Both the position numbers and the translations under genes were made by a program. A DNA stretch of 36,817 bases from an uncultured Lachnospiraceae bacterium (GTDB lineage Bacteria; Bacillota; Clostridia; Lachnospirales; Lachnospiraceae), in assembly GCA_944380185.1 (NCBI GenBank), contig CALWGV010000027.1, forward strand, positions 1 to 36,817, read 5' to 3'. Shown piece after piece: positions 22,879-31,167 of this stretch (positions within the stretch are counted from its first letter, which is position 1; each line of letters opens with the position of its first letter). The notes beneath the pieces are model-generated. The model did no database searches. It saw only the letters and a list, made by a program, of their open reading frames with translations, and had not been told where the DNA came from.

Positions 22879-23640
22879 TTACTCACTCCCCATCTCCAGC
22901 AGGGTGATGACAATCTTGTCAGCGCTGACCTCGGTCTTGCGCTTTACAATATCCTCCACCTGCGCTCTCTCGGCATCGGTTAAGGATGTGCGTCCCACCA
23001 CCACATCCACCGAATCATTGTTTATGTACACGATACAATTTTCGAAGCCCTTGGCCGCCAGCAGAGATTCTGCCGCCGTCTCCTTCTCGGCGATGGCCGT
23101 CAGATTCAGCATACTGTCGATCGCCTCCTGCTTCTGCGCCTCATCCACATTGGCATTGTCGATAATCTCCATCAGGGTCTCCTTATTTCTGGCCCTGGTC
23201 TGCTCTCTGGAAAGCTGGACACTGGCCACATAGTCCAGGACTGTGCTCCCTCCGGTCAAAATCGCTGTCCCCGGCGTATCGTTCTCCGCATCCTGGGCGT
23301 TGTCAAGAGTGGCATCGCCGGAGGCCTCGCTTCCCGCTTCCGCCTGTGCGCCGGCTTCTCCTGCAGCCGTTTCACCGGAGGCCGCGCTCTCTGCGGCGGC
23401 AGTCGTCTCCCCGCTTCCGGCCAAGGTCTCCTGGAGAGCCGAGGAAAGCGCCTCATTCTCCGCCAGAATATCCTCATCGGAAATATCAAGCAGCTCATCG
23501 ACCACATTTTCCTCCCCGGAGGCTGCCGCCTGGGAGTCCGCGTCCTTGTTGTCGGCGGTATAATTCAGATATCCGGCCACCGCAATCATCACCGCTAACA
23601 AAGTCAATACTACCTGATTCTTCTTTAAAATTCGTCTCAT
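22879..23640 (-). CDS. spoIIIAH: Stage III sporulation protein AH
   Basis: A 253-residue mother-cell membrane protein: one N-terminal transmembrane helix (VVLTLLAVMIAVAGYLNY), an acidic Ala/Glu/Ser-rich low-complexity linker (residues about 40-130) and a C-terminal ring-building (EscJ/PrgK-like) domain (QKQEAIDSMLNLTAIAEKET, then FENCIVYINNDSVDVVVGRT). It binds forespore SpoIIQ across the septum to form the channel. The ATG at 23640 has AGGAG nine bases upstream. It is the last gene of the spoIIIA operon. Confidence 0.95.
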   Translation of the reverse strand: MRRILKKNQVVLTLLAVMIAVAGYLNYTADNKDADSQAAASGEENVVDELLDISDEDILAENEALSSALQETLAGSGETTAAAESAASGETAAGEAGAQAEAGSEASGDATLDNAQDAENDTPGTAILTGGSTVLDYVASVQLSREQTRARNKETLMEIIDNANVDEAQKQEAIDSMLNLTAIAEKETAAESLLAAKGFENCIVYINNDSVDVVVGRTSLTDAERAQVEDIVKRKTEVSADKIVITLLEMGSE

Positions 23641-23659
23641 ACGGTAACGCTCCTTCTCA

Positions 23660-24238
23660 TTACGGCTGTGAAGCCATCTTACATACTTTAATTTTATGTG
23701 TGGGGATATCAAATAATGCCTGCACTGCGGCAGAGATTTCCGCCTGAACGCTGGCCCGATCGCCTCCTTCGCAGGCCACCACCACCCCCTCCACCTGGGG
23801 CATCAGCTCCTTGACCACATAGGGTTCGCCGCCGTTTCCTCCGACGAGAACGGTCTGACTGTCCTCGCTCACATCGTAATTGTCCCTCACCCCGCCCTGG
23901 GCATCGGTCTCCCTGGTCACACTCTCCTGCCGCGAGACATCGTTTTGGAGCACCTGCTCCGAGGAAGCGGCGAGTGTCACCATCACCTCCACCCGGCCGG
24001 CGCCCTCGATGGCAGACAGCATATCCACCAACCGCGCTTCCAGCTCCTCGGCATAGCTCATCGTTCCTGCCGTCTGTCCCGCTTCCTGCGCCTGTGCGGT
24101 TTCCTCCTCGTCTGCTCCCGGCGAACCAGCGGGAAATGCCAGCATCGCCAGGATAAGACCTGCCGCCAGAAGAAGGATAAATTTTCGGTTGCCCAAATCG
24201 CCGAAAAATCTTTTCCACGAAAAACCCTTTTCCTTCAT
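23660..24238 (-). CDS. spoIIIAG: Stage III sporulation protein AG
   Basis: A 192-residue protein with one N-terminal transmembrane helix (FILLLAAGLILAMLAFPAG) and a C-terminal ring-building domain (LVDMLSAIEGAGRVEVMVTL, then VEGVVVACEGGDRASVQAEI). SpoIIIAG forms the large ring of the feeding channel in the intermembrane space. The region between residues about 95 and 130 (beta-insertion typical of AG) is present. It overlaps spoIIIAF by four bases. Confidence 0.94.
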   Translation of the reverse strand: MKEKGFSWKRFFGDLGNRKFILLLAAGLILAMLAFPAGSPGADEEETAQAQEAGQTAGTMSYAEELEARLVDMLSAIEGAGRVEVMVTLAASSEQVLQNDVSRQESVTRETDAQGGVRDNYDVSEDSQTVLVGGNGGEPYVVKELMPQVEGVVVACEGGDRASVQAEISAAVQALFDIPTHKIKVCKMASQP

Positions 24239-24921
24239 CCTTCACCCTCCCGCACAAGATAGATGGTCACCTGATCCTGAGAAAGCGAAAACGCTGCGCC
24301 AAGAGCCTCGTGAAGCGTGCGAAGCTCCGACGGCTCGTAGTAGACCGCAGTCTCTTCAGCTGTCTCTTCGGCCGGCGCCTCTACCTGCGCCTTCGCCGTC
24401 TCCGATATCTCTGCCTCATTCTGTATTTCCCCCACAGGACTCACTGGAGCAACCTCTTCGATGCTCTCCCCCTGTCTTGCAGTCTGCAAACCGGCCTGCC
24501 CTGACTCCCCCAAAGCTGCATTTTGGACGATTTCACTGACAGTCAGGCGTATGGCCGACGGCTCGCCCTCCCTCCACTCCACAGAAAAGCTTTCCATCCG
24601 ATAGCCAAAGCTCTCGGCCAGGGCTGCCAGAGGTTCTGCAAAGGCCTCCTCCTGCCGCCGCTGCGCCTCTTCCTCCCACTCCGTCCCCGCCGTCTGCATC
24701 CGGATCTGATCCACCCAGGAAGAAAACAGACCTTCCTCATAGGACAGGGCTGCCCGGTCCGCTATCCCAAACAGGGACAGCACCGGGGACGCAGCCGCCA
24801 GGATCAGCAGCACGCCCGAAAACAGGCGCACATACTTGCGCCAGGTTCCTTCCGGCACAGCCTCCGCGGCAACTCCTCCCAAAATCAGCACCGCCGCTAT
24901 TCCATATATCCAATCCGTCAT
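24235..24921 (-). CDS. spoIIIAF: Stage III sporulation protein AF
   Basis: A 228-residue protein with two N-terminal transmembrane helices (GIAAVLILGGVAAEAV; LFSGVLLILAAASPVLSLFG), followed by a soluble ring-building type domain (FAEPLAALAESFGYRMESFS). The later part has a Glu/Ala-rich linker (VAPVSPVGEIQNEAEISETA and onward), longer than I expect for the family. The ATG at 24921 is chosen; an upstream start would add 14 residues without a membrane role. Confidence 0.92.
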   Translation of the reverse strand: MTDWIYGIAAVLILGGVAAEAVPEGTWRKYVRLFSGVLLILAAASPVLSLFGIADRAALSYEEGLFSSWVDQIRMQTAGTEWEEEAQRRQEEAFAEPLAALAESFGYRMESFSVEWREGEPSAIRLTVSEIVQNAALGESGQAGLQTARQGESIEEVAPVSPVGEIQNEAEISETAKAQVEAPAEETAEETAVYYEPSELRTLHEALGAAFSLSQDQVTIYLVREGEG

Positions 24922-25011
24922 CTTTACCGCCTCTCTAAAGCCGCACACATCCGGCCGGCACATTCGGCCGGCTTACCCTTTGAGCAATTCTCGGATCAAT
25001 TCATCTGCCGC

Positions 25012-26193
25012 TCAGCTCACCCTGCCGAAGCAGGCGCAGGCTACACCCACCGCTATGGCAAAGAGCAGAATTCCGCAGCCCATAATCTTTAAAAGCAGAC
25101 CGCAGCCCTCCCCTACGGCCGCCACCGCCTTAGGGATTCTTTTATCGGAGATAGGTTCCAGCACTGCGGCCAGCACATGGTAGAGAAGGGCAAAAAAAGC
25201 CAGTTTGCACAAAGGACCCAGTGATACCAACACCAGAGCAATCACTCCGGCCACCCCGATACCATTTCTCACCAGAGCCGCCGTACCCAGAGCCATCTGC
25301 GCCGCCGTCTCCACCCCATTTCCCACTCCCGGAATCAGACCGGCCAGCTTTAAAAGAACGCCGCCCTTCACCGCATCCATATAGGGAAGGAGAAGAGCCT
25401 GCACCGTCTGAAATCCCACAGCCAGGCCGAAAGCCGCCTTCACCGACCATTTCAGCAGACTGTACATGAGTCCTGTCAGCCGGCTCAAAACTTCCTCGGA
25501 AAACATTCCTTCCAAAAGTCTCAGCACCACACAGGCCTTCACCCCCTGTACGGCAATATTTTCAAAGAACCACTGCACCGCCCGGATGAGCAGCATGGTA
25601 AACTCATACATGGCTGCCGCCGTAAGCTGTCCCTGAACAGCCACCGCCACAAAAAATACCGGCAGAAAAGCGTTCATCAGCCTTGCGATGACAGAAAAAG
25701 CCTCGGCAGCCACCGTCACCGCCGTGCCAAAGGCCGTCAAAAGCAACGCGGCCAGCACGGTATACAGGATGTAGAATGCCGTCTGCGAAATTTGGCCGTC
25801 GGGAAAAGCATGGGCCAGATTGGCAAACACCGCTCCCATGACGGCGAGCAGAAGGATCTGCCAGGCTGCATTGCGCCCTGTGCGCAGCTCGCCAAACAGA
25901 GCATCATCCAGATAAGAGGCCAGAAGCCGGAAAAACTCTGAAAGATTTCCCGAGGCCAGCTGTTTTGCTACCTCGCCGAAGGATACCTTCTCTCCGCCCA
26001 GCGCCTCCCGGAGCACCTCGTCTATCCCGTCAAAATCATAAGAGGAAAGCGCCTGGGAGATATCCTCCTCCCCACCCTCCTCCCCCGGCTGACTGGCCGC
26101 CGCTTCAGGGCAGAAGAAACACAAAAACAGAAAAAGAGAAAAAAGCGCAGAAAGGAAAATATTCCTCGGCCTTCTTCTGCCGCCTTCCATCAC
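25012..26193 (-). CDS. spoIIIAE: Stage III sporulation protein AE
   Basis: A 393-residue polytopic membrane protein with a cleavable-looking signal sequence (NIFLSALFSLFLFLCFFCPE) and six or more hydrophobic segments, including ILLLAVMGAVFANLAHAF and GVAGVIALVLVSLGPLCKLA. It shares remote similarity with transporter components and is a core membrane part of the spoIIIA channel. Its four-base overlap with spoIIIAD indicates coupling, and there is a 90-bp gap before spoIIIAF. Confidence 0.94.
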   Translation of the reverse strand: MMEGGRRRPRNIFLSALFSLFLFLCFFCPEAAASQPGEEGGEEDISQALSSYDFDGIDEVLREALGGEKVSFGEVAKQLASGNLSEFFRLLASYLDDALFGELRTGRNAAWQILLLAVMGAVFANLAHAFPDGQISQTAFYILYTVLAALLLTAFGTAVTVAAEAFSVIARLMNAFLPVFFVAVAVQGQLTAAAMYEFTMLLIRAVQWFFENIAVQGVKACVVLRLLEGMFSEEVLSRLTGLMYSLLKWSVKAAFGLAVGFQTVQALLLPYMDAVKGGVLLKLAGLIPGVGNGVETAAQMALGTAALVRNGIGVAGVIALVLVSLGPLCKLAFFALLYHVLAAVLEPISDKRIPKAVAAVGEGCGLLLKIMGCGILLFAIAVGVACACFGRVS

Positions 26194-26588
26194 TGCAGCC
26201 CCTCGTAGAGAAAAGCTCTGACCGTATCAAGCAGAGACAGAACCGCAGGAAGTCCCAAAGACAAAAGAGTGAGCTTGCCAAAGGTCTCGATCTGACCGGC
26301 GATAGAGCTGTATCCGGCATCCTTGCACAAACCGGCGCACAGCTGCACTGTGTAGGTGATCCCGATCATTTTTAGGAGAGTCATTATATACACCGCGTCC
26401 ACCGGCAGCGCATCCATAAACTGCTCCACCGTCTCCGCCACTGCCCCCAGCCGTCCCACCGTATAAAAGGCGATGACCAGTCCAGCCGCCAGTGCCGCAT
26501 ACACTGCATATTCACTGCGGACAGCCTTCAGCTGCACGGCCACCAAAACTGCCAGAAGGCCCAGAAGGCCCACAGAAATCACATCCAC
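26190..26588 (-). CDS. spoIIIAD: Stage III sporulation protein AD
   Basis: A 132-residue membrane protein with about four hydrophobic helices (VGLLGLLAVLVAVQLKAV; YAALAAGLVIAFYTVGRLG; YIMTLLKMIGITYTVQLCAG; LTLLSLGLPAVLSLLDTV). It is usually found as a tandem relative of SpoIIIAC. It starts at 26588, 21 bases after spoIIIAC ends. Confidence 0.94.
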   Translation of the reverse strand: MDVISVGLLGLLAVLVAVQLKAVRSEYAVYAALAAGLVIAFYTVGRLGAVAETVEQFMDALPVDAVYIMTLLKMIGITYTVQLCAGLCKDAGYSSIAGQIETFGKLTLLSLGLPAVLSLLDTVRAFLYEGLQ

Positions 26589-26609
26589 TGCATCTCACCT
26601 CCCCAGCGC

Positions 26610-26804
26610 TCACAGCGCGAACAGCTGCTGTATGGTCTCGAATAGCTCATATATATAGGGAATCACCCAATACAACACCAAAAGAAGGCCCGCCAGACTG
26701 GTGAGAAAAGCCTGCTCTTCCCTGCCGCTGTGCTTCAGCACCTGGCACAGCACCGACACCAGGATTCCCACCGCCCCGATTCGAAAAATGAGATCGATCG
26801 ACAT
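26610..26804 (-). CDS. spoIIIAC: Stage III sporulation protein AC
   Basis: A 64-residue protein with two transmembrane helices (LIFRIGAVGILVSVLCQVLK; FLTSLAGLLLVLYWVIPYIY). Length and sequence match the family, in which the HSGREEQAF-type loop joins the two helices. It is ten bases from spoIIIAB, with GGAG upstream. Confidence 0.94.
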   Translation of the reverse strand: MSIDLIFRIGAVGILVSVLCQVLKHSGREEQAFLTSLAGLLLVLYWVIPYIYELFETIQQLFAL

Positions 26805-26813
26805 TTTCTCCTC

Positions 26814-27329
26814 CTACATCAGTAAAATCACCAGGAAAAAGCCGGCGAACACCCCCAGATAACGGTACAGCCTTCCTTTTCTCTCCTCCTGCTTCTTTAG
26901 CTCCTCGGTCTGCATCCTCCACTGGTCCAGAAAACGAGACAGATTTCCCAGCTGAGCCTCCAGATCAAACTGCCCCAGCTGCTGTCCCAGATAGCGCAAA
27001 AGTTCCGCCTCCTCCCCCAGCAGGCTTTGTCCCAGATAGACCTCCAGTTCCTCCTGCCAGAGCGCATAGAAGCTCCCCCCGTCACAGCCGGACAGACGCC
27101 CGGCCAACCGTCCGAGAAAGACGGCGAAGGGGCCGCTTTCCACCATTCCCGCCCGCCGCATGGCCTCCTCCAGCGGCAGATGCCGAAAGCGAATCTCCCC
27201 AAGCAGCAGCTGGACGCTTCTGGCGATCTGCTCGCACTCCTTTATTCTGCGGCTGTAGAGCAAAGCTTGGCGAAAACCCAGGCCGCTGCAGGCGGCAACA
27301 ATCATCACCATCCCCGCAGCTCTCATCAT
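26814..27329 (-). CDS. spoIIIAB: Stage III sporulation protein AB
   Basis: A 171-residue protein with an N-terminal hydrophobic helix (AGMVMIVAACSGLGF), a GspF/T2SF-like helical body (RSVQLLLGEIRFRHLPLEEA) and a C-terminal transmembrane helix (YLGVFAGFFLVILLM). It resembles type II secretion inner-membrane platform proteins and probably anchors the ATPase. The ATG at 27329 overlaps the spoIIIAA stop as ATGA and has GGAGG eight bases upstream; a longer start would add eight charged residues. Confidence 0.94.
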   Translation of the reverse strand: MMRAAGMVMIVAACSGLGFRQALLYSRRIKECEQIARSVQLLLGEIRFRHLPLEEAMRRAGMVESGPFAVFLGRLAGRLSGCDGGSFYALWQEELEVYLGQSLLGEEAELLRYLGQQLGQFDLEAQLGNLSRFLDQWRMQTEELKKQEERKGRLYRYLGVFAGFFLVILLM

Positions 27330-28282
27330 TTCTCGCTCCTCCTGCCTCTCCACAGCGTGAGCCCGTCCTTTCCGCAGACACGGTAAAACACGTCCTCCCT
27401 CTCCTTCTCAATCAGCACATACCGGCCGAATCGCCGCTCGGAAAGCCAGCGCCCAAAGACGGGCCGAAGACCCAGCTCCTCCAGGGACGAAGCGTGAGCC
27501 GTGGCTAAAATCCGGCAGCCGCAATTCATCACATACTCCATGGCCCTGCAGTCCTCCTCGCTTCCCACCTCGTCCACGGCGATCACCTGAGGAGCCATGG
27601 TGCGCACTAACATCATCATCCCCTCCGCCTTAGGACAGCCGTCCAGCACATCGGTCCTGCTGCCCAGATCATTCTGGGGAATGCCCTGACAGCAGGCCGC
27701 CAGCTCCGACCGCTCATCCACCACTCCCACCATACACGCCTGACCGCCTGTCCCATCGGACAGCAGGCGGATAATATCCCGAAGAAGGGTCGTCTTGCCA
27801 AGCCCCGGAGGGGACAAGATCAGCGTATCGCACAGCTGCCCTCTCTCCCACAGAAGCGGAATCACCCGCCGGCCACAGCCCGGAATCTGTCTGGCAATGC
27901 GGATATTCAAAAAAGTGATGGGCGAAATGGTCCTGACCCGCCCATCTTCGGCCACTGTCCTGCCGCATAATCCCACCCGGTGTCCCCCCTGAATCGTCAA
28001 AAAGCCCTGTCGAATCTTCTCCTCAAAGGCATAACGGGAATAGCTGCTGATATAGTCCACAGTCTCGGCGATTTCCGGCAGAGCCACCCGGTGAGCCTCC
28101 TCCCCGCTGCAGAACATCCCCTCCTCCGAGACAAAATTTTTTCTGCCGCCGCAGACCACCATAAAAGGCTGGTCCACCCGCAGACGGATCTCTTCCAACT
28201 GACCAAAATCAATAGTCGTCTTCTCCAGTATCCGGCGCAGATTCACCGCCAAAATCCTCGTAACCTCTTCCTCTCTGCCCAA
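27326..28282 (-). CDS. spoIIIAA: Stage III sporulation ATPase AA
   Basis: A 318-residue AAA/type II secretion-like ATPase. Features in order: LEEIRLRVDQPFMVVCGGRK, a YAFEEKIRQGFLTIQGGHRVG segment, Walker A SPPGLGKTTLLRD, GVVDERSELAACCQGIPQND, and Walker B AVDEVGSEED followed by ATAHASS. It powers the spoIIIA-SpoIIQ channel. The start is uncertain: TTG at 28282 gives the family length (28 residues to LEEIRL) and follows AAGGTGG, while in-frame ATGs at 28321 and 28354 have no ribosome site. It is the first gene of the operon. Confidence 0.93.
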   Translation of the reverse strand: MGREEEVTRILAVNLRRILEKTTIDFGQLEEIRLRVDQPFMVVCGGRKNFVSEEGMFCSGEEAHRVALPEIAETVDYISSYSRYAFEEKIRQGFLTIQGGHRVGLCGRTVAEDGRVRTISPITFLNIRIARQIPGCGRRVIPLLWERGQLCDTLILSPPGLGKTTLLRDIIRLLSDGTGGQACMVGVVDERSELAACCQGIPQNDLGSRTDVLDGCPKAEGMMMLVRTMAPQVIAVDEVGSEEDCRAMEYVMNCGCRILATAHASSLEELGLRPVFGRWLSERRFGRYVLIEKEREDVFYRVCGKDGLTLWRGRRSEK

Positions 28283-28377
28283 ACCTGTCCCACCTTCCCT
28301 TGTATGAAGACCAGATCCCTTCATGCTCTGCACACACGCCATCTGGCGGGGCATTCACATTCCGGCCTACATACTAC

Positions 28378-28405
28378 AATATATGGACGCGATCGGAATT
28401 TATGA
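28378..28405 (-). promoter_or_regulatory. Sigma-E-like promoter of the spoIIIA operon
   Basis: On the minus strand TCATAAA (28405-28399), a 13-base spacer and CATATATT (28385-28378) resemble the mother-cell sigma-E consensus. The operon is sigma-E dependent in Bacillus, and no better sigma-A site is visible, so this is the likely control point. Confidence 0.5.
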
Positions 28406-28515
28406 TTAAAAAGGGCGCGGATATTTTTCGGCCGCGGCGGCCCCGGTTTCATCATTGACTTTTATATCATTCCGTTTTATGCTGATTTTAGAAAAAAATA
28501 AGGAGAACACAGGAA

Positions 28516-29334
28516 ATGAAATTTGACGTGGAAACAATGTTGGAATACAACAGAGAAAGTGTTGCCTTCTGCGGCATGATTCCCGATAACTATGAGAGAA
28601 TCGATCTGGAGAGAAAGCATCCGGCTGTCATTATTCTGGCAGGAGGGGCCTACTGGAGACGCTCTGACAGAGAAAAACAGTCCGTGGCCCTCAAGTTTTT
28701 GTCCCAGGGTATCAGTCCCTGGATCCTGGAGTACAGCGTGGTGCCCAGAGTATTCCCCCAGGCTCTCGGCGAAGTGCTGACGGCAGTGGGCTGGCTCAGA
28801 AATCATGCCGGAGAATATCACATCGATGCGGAGAACATCTGTGTCTGCGGGTTTTCCGCCGGCGGTCACCTGGCTGCCAGTACGGGCTGTTTCTGGAATC
28901 GAGACTTCATTCAGAGTTCGCTGAAAACACCCGGCCGCCTGGTACGGCCGGACAAGCTGATCCTCTGTTATCCCGTGATCTCTGCGGGCAGGTATGCGCA
29001 CCAGGAATCCATCTGCTGCCTTCTGGGGGAGGAAGGCGCCCAAAAAGAAGAGCTGCGCGCCTTAGTCTCTCTGGAAAACCAGGTGGATGAGGATTTTCCT
29101 CCCGTTTTTCTCTGGCACACCGCCACGGATGCCGCCGTTCCGGTACAGAACGCCCTGCTGTTTGCCATGTCTCTGGCAGATAAAAAAATCCCTCTGGAGA
29201 TGTATGTCTACCCCGACGGCCGGCACGGCCTGTCCACCGGAGATTTTACCTCCTGCGGCGAGCTGGCCTACGGCCGGCAGTACAGCTGCGCCGAATGGGT
29301 GGATAAAGCTGTCGCCTTTATCTGGCGGCGCTGA
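28516..29334 (+). CDS. Alpha/beta-hydrolase esterase (acetylxylan-esterase-like)
   Basis: A 272-residue cytoplasmic hydrolase without a signal peptide. The oxyanion-hole segment LAGGAYW is at 41-47, the nucleophile elbow CGFSAGGH has Ser114, Asp205 is in HTATDAAVPV, and His237 is in DGRHGLS. This is a complete triad. The fold variant matches esterase/lipase families that deacetylate sugars or hydrolyse small esters; the substrate cannot be read from the sequence. AAGGAG precedes the ATG. It is divergent from spoIIIAA and convergent with the RpiR regulator, so it is a single-gene unit. Confidence 0.88.
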   Translation: MKFDVETMLEYNRESVAFCGMIPDNYERIDLERKHPAVIILAGGAYWRRSDREKQSVALKFLSQGISPWILEYSVVPRVFPQALGEVLTAVGWLRNHAGEYHIDAENICVCGFSAGGHLAASTGCFWNRDFIQSSLKTPGRLVRPDKLILCYPVISAGRYAHQESICCLLGEEGAQKEELRALVSLENQVDEDFPPVFLWHTATDAAVPVQNALLFAMSLADKKIPLEMYVYPDGRHGLSTGDFTSCGELAYGRQYSCAEWVDKAVAFIWRR

Positions 29335-29364
29335 AAACAGAAAGACCGCGCTTTTGCTCCTTAT

Positions 29365-30189
29365 TCACAGCGTATACTTATGCTTCAGCTGATGGAGGGA
29401 GGAAAGATTCTGGATAGCCTGCGCCCCCATTTTATGCGATACGGACAGGATCAGAGCATCCACCAGGACAGCCGGCCCTGCCATGGAATGATACTCCTTT
29501 TCCTCGCCGCGGTAGGCATAGAGGTTGATGTCCGCCCTCTCCTGCTCCGGGATAAAGCTGCGGCTGACAAAGGCCACGGTCCGATAGCCTGCCTGACGGC
29601 GGTAATCCAGGATAACCCTGCCCTCCCGCGATACCTTCGACAGGCTGAACATGACGACCAGATCCGTTTCTCCGACCTGGGCCAGCCCCTCCAAAAGTTC
29701 GGAGCCCCCGGAGGGCAGAAGAATCGCCTCGATTCCCAACCGGCGCAGGCGGAATAGGAGGAGCTGCCCCAGAGAGGCAGAGGCGCTCTTGGCATGGATA
29801 AACACCCGATGGGCCGTAAGCACCGCCTCCCCCGCTTCTTCAAAGGCCTCCTCGGACAGTCCCTCCAGCGTTTTTTCCAGGTAAGCCTGCTGGAGCCGGA
29901 TAAAGCTTGCCGCCGTAAAGCCTTCCTTGTCTCCCAGCGTCTGCGCCAGCTTTGCCGCAGGTCCCTCATGGGGAACCTGCTCCATGACCAGCCGCTTTAA
30001 TTCCTTGAAATCCGCACAGCCCATATGCCGGACAAAGCGGGATATCGTCGCCTCCGATACACCCGCCTGCCCGGCCAGTTCTCCGATGGAAGAAAATAAG
30101 AATACCTCCGTATTCGCCGAAATGTAATCCAACAAGCGCATATCCGCCTTGGTCAGCGGTTCCTTCATGTTGGGGAAATGCAGCTTCAT
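29365..30189 (-). CDS. MurR/RpiR-family transcriptional regulator
   Basis: A 274-residue regulator with an N-terminal helix-turn-helix (residues about 10-75, GELAGQAGVSEATISRFVRH) and a C-terminal SIS sugar-phosphate-binding domain (RVFIHAKSASASLGQLLLFR, then LVVMFSLSKVSREGRVILDY). Members sense phosphosugars or related metabolites. It is coupled by a four-base overlap to the PHP gene and is the last gene of the apparent ECF transporter unit, so it may regulate that unit. AGGAGG lies nine bases before the ATG. Confidence 0.9.
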   Translation of the reverse strand: MKLHFPNMKEPLTKADMRLLDYISANTEVFLFSSIGELAGQAGVSEATISRFVRHMGCADFKELKRLVMEQVPHEGPAAKLAQTLGDKEGFTAASFIRLQQAYLEKTLEGLSEEAFEEAGEAVLTAHRVFIHAKSASASLGQLLLFRLRRLGIEAILLPSGGSELLEGLAQVGETDLVVMFSLSKVSREGRVILDYRRQAGYRTVAFVSRSFIPEQERADINLYAYRGEEKEYHSMAGPAVLVDALILSVSHKMGAQAIQNLSSLHQLKHKYTL

Positions 30190-30986
30190 CCCGCCATACC
30201 TCCTGCCAAAAGTACGCTGACATAATCTCCGCCCAGAGCATGGATCTCCTTCAGCGCCTTTTTCAATATGCCGGCGGTCTTTACCTGGAAGGCTGCCCTG
30301 TCTGACACCACGATCCGATAGCCGCCTTTCCCGATTGCGGACCGGAGGCCGGACAGGGTCGTGATCTCTTCGTCAAACTCCGTATAAATACAGCCGTACT
30401 GCACCGCCTGATGGGTGTCGCTCCCGGCGACCACCGGCTTATGCAGGCGTTCTCCCAAAGCTCCCGTCAGCTTCTCGGCCCGCTCCCTGTCCGCCGCCAC
30501 GTCCTTCCCGTTCAGATCCAGGAAAGACAGCCGCCTTAGCTCTTCCTCCGGAAGCTCCGGAATATGCCCGCCCTCCCGGTAGGGGTGAGCCGCTCCCACG
30601 AGCAGGTCATATTCGTCAAAAAGATCCAGAAGCTTTGCAAAGGGCAGGAAACTCCCCGGCTTCTTATACGGCTCCAGGCGGCGGTTCAGCTCCCGTATTT
30701 CCTCCAGGGAGCCAATGGACAAGATGTGACCGCCCTCCGCAATATCGGTCTCCATGCCAGGGAAAATCCGCAGTCCCCCTTCGGTGACCAGGGTATCCCC
30801 CTCCCGCCTGCAGCAGCTTTTCAGATAGCCATAGATCTCATCAAACTGCAGCGTGTTAAAATGCTCCGTCAGGCATAAAGCGTCAAGCCCCGCCTCCTTT
30901 GCCTCCCCAAAAAGCCAGTCCGTGTATTCTGTGGAAAACGGAAGCTTCTTGGCCAGCTTGCCGTGCGTGTGAAAATCCAGTTTCAA
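30186..30986 (-). CDS. PHP-domain metal-dependent phosphoesterase
   Basis: A 266-residue PHP protein. Metal ligands are visible: KLDFHTHGKL at the N-terminus (His6, His8), LTEHFN, GMETDI, GAAHPYREGG and the C-terminal GSDTHQAVQYG. The family hydrolyses phosphomonoesters such as histidinol phosphate or nucleotides; nothing here fixes the substrate. Its start is a TTG at 30986, six bases after GAGGG, just before the first metal ligand; a longer frame lacks a ribosome site. It follows the ECF transporter genes and is coupled to the RpiR regulator. Confidence 0.88.
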   Translation of the reverse strand: MKLDFHTHGKLAKKLPFSTEYTDWLFGEAKEAGLDALCLTEHFNTLQFDEIYGYLKSCCRREGDTLVTEGGLRIFPGMETDIAEGGHILSIGSLEEIRELNRRLEPYKKPGSFLPFAKLLDLFDEYDLLVGAAHPYREGGHIPELPEEELRRLSFLDLNGKDVAADRERAEKLTGALGERLHKPVVAGSDTHQAVQYGCIYTEFDEEITTLSGLRSAIGKGGYRIVVSDRAAFQVKTAGILKKALKEIHALGGDYVSVLLAGGMAG

Positions 30987-31017
30987 AATCCATCCCTCTT
31001 TTCCATTAAATGATGTT

Positions 31018-31074
31018 GGGGTCAAAAGGTATTTTGACCCCTATGATCGTGGGGCAAAAAGCGTTTTGACCCCC
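31018..31074. repeat. Two tandem palindromes between ecfT and the PHP gene
   Basis: The first is GGGGTCAAAA (31018-31027) with TTTTGACCCC (31032-31041), a perfect 10-bp stem with a GGTA loop. The second (31051-31074) is the same element with one base lost in the left arm. Each is followed by CTATGAT. There is no T-tract, so they look more like a REP-type extragenic palindrome than a terminator. Confidence 0.65.
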
Positions 31075-31111
31075 TATGATATCCGGGTCAGGATATCCCG
31101 CCTGCATCTGC

Positions 31112-31167
31112 CCTCAGAATGCGGTGCCTGCGTCTTTCCTCAGAATATGGTTCCTCAGAATATGGTG
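31112..31167. repeat. Three 15-bp repeats at the end of the ecfT gene
   Basis: CCTCAGAATATGGTT (31138-31152) and CCTCAGAATATGGTG (31153-31167) are adjacent, and a degenerate copy CCTCAGAATGCGGTG is at 31112-31126. The stop codon of ecfT lies inside the rightmost copy, so slippage here would change the protein end or its downstream spacing. Confidence 0.6.
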
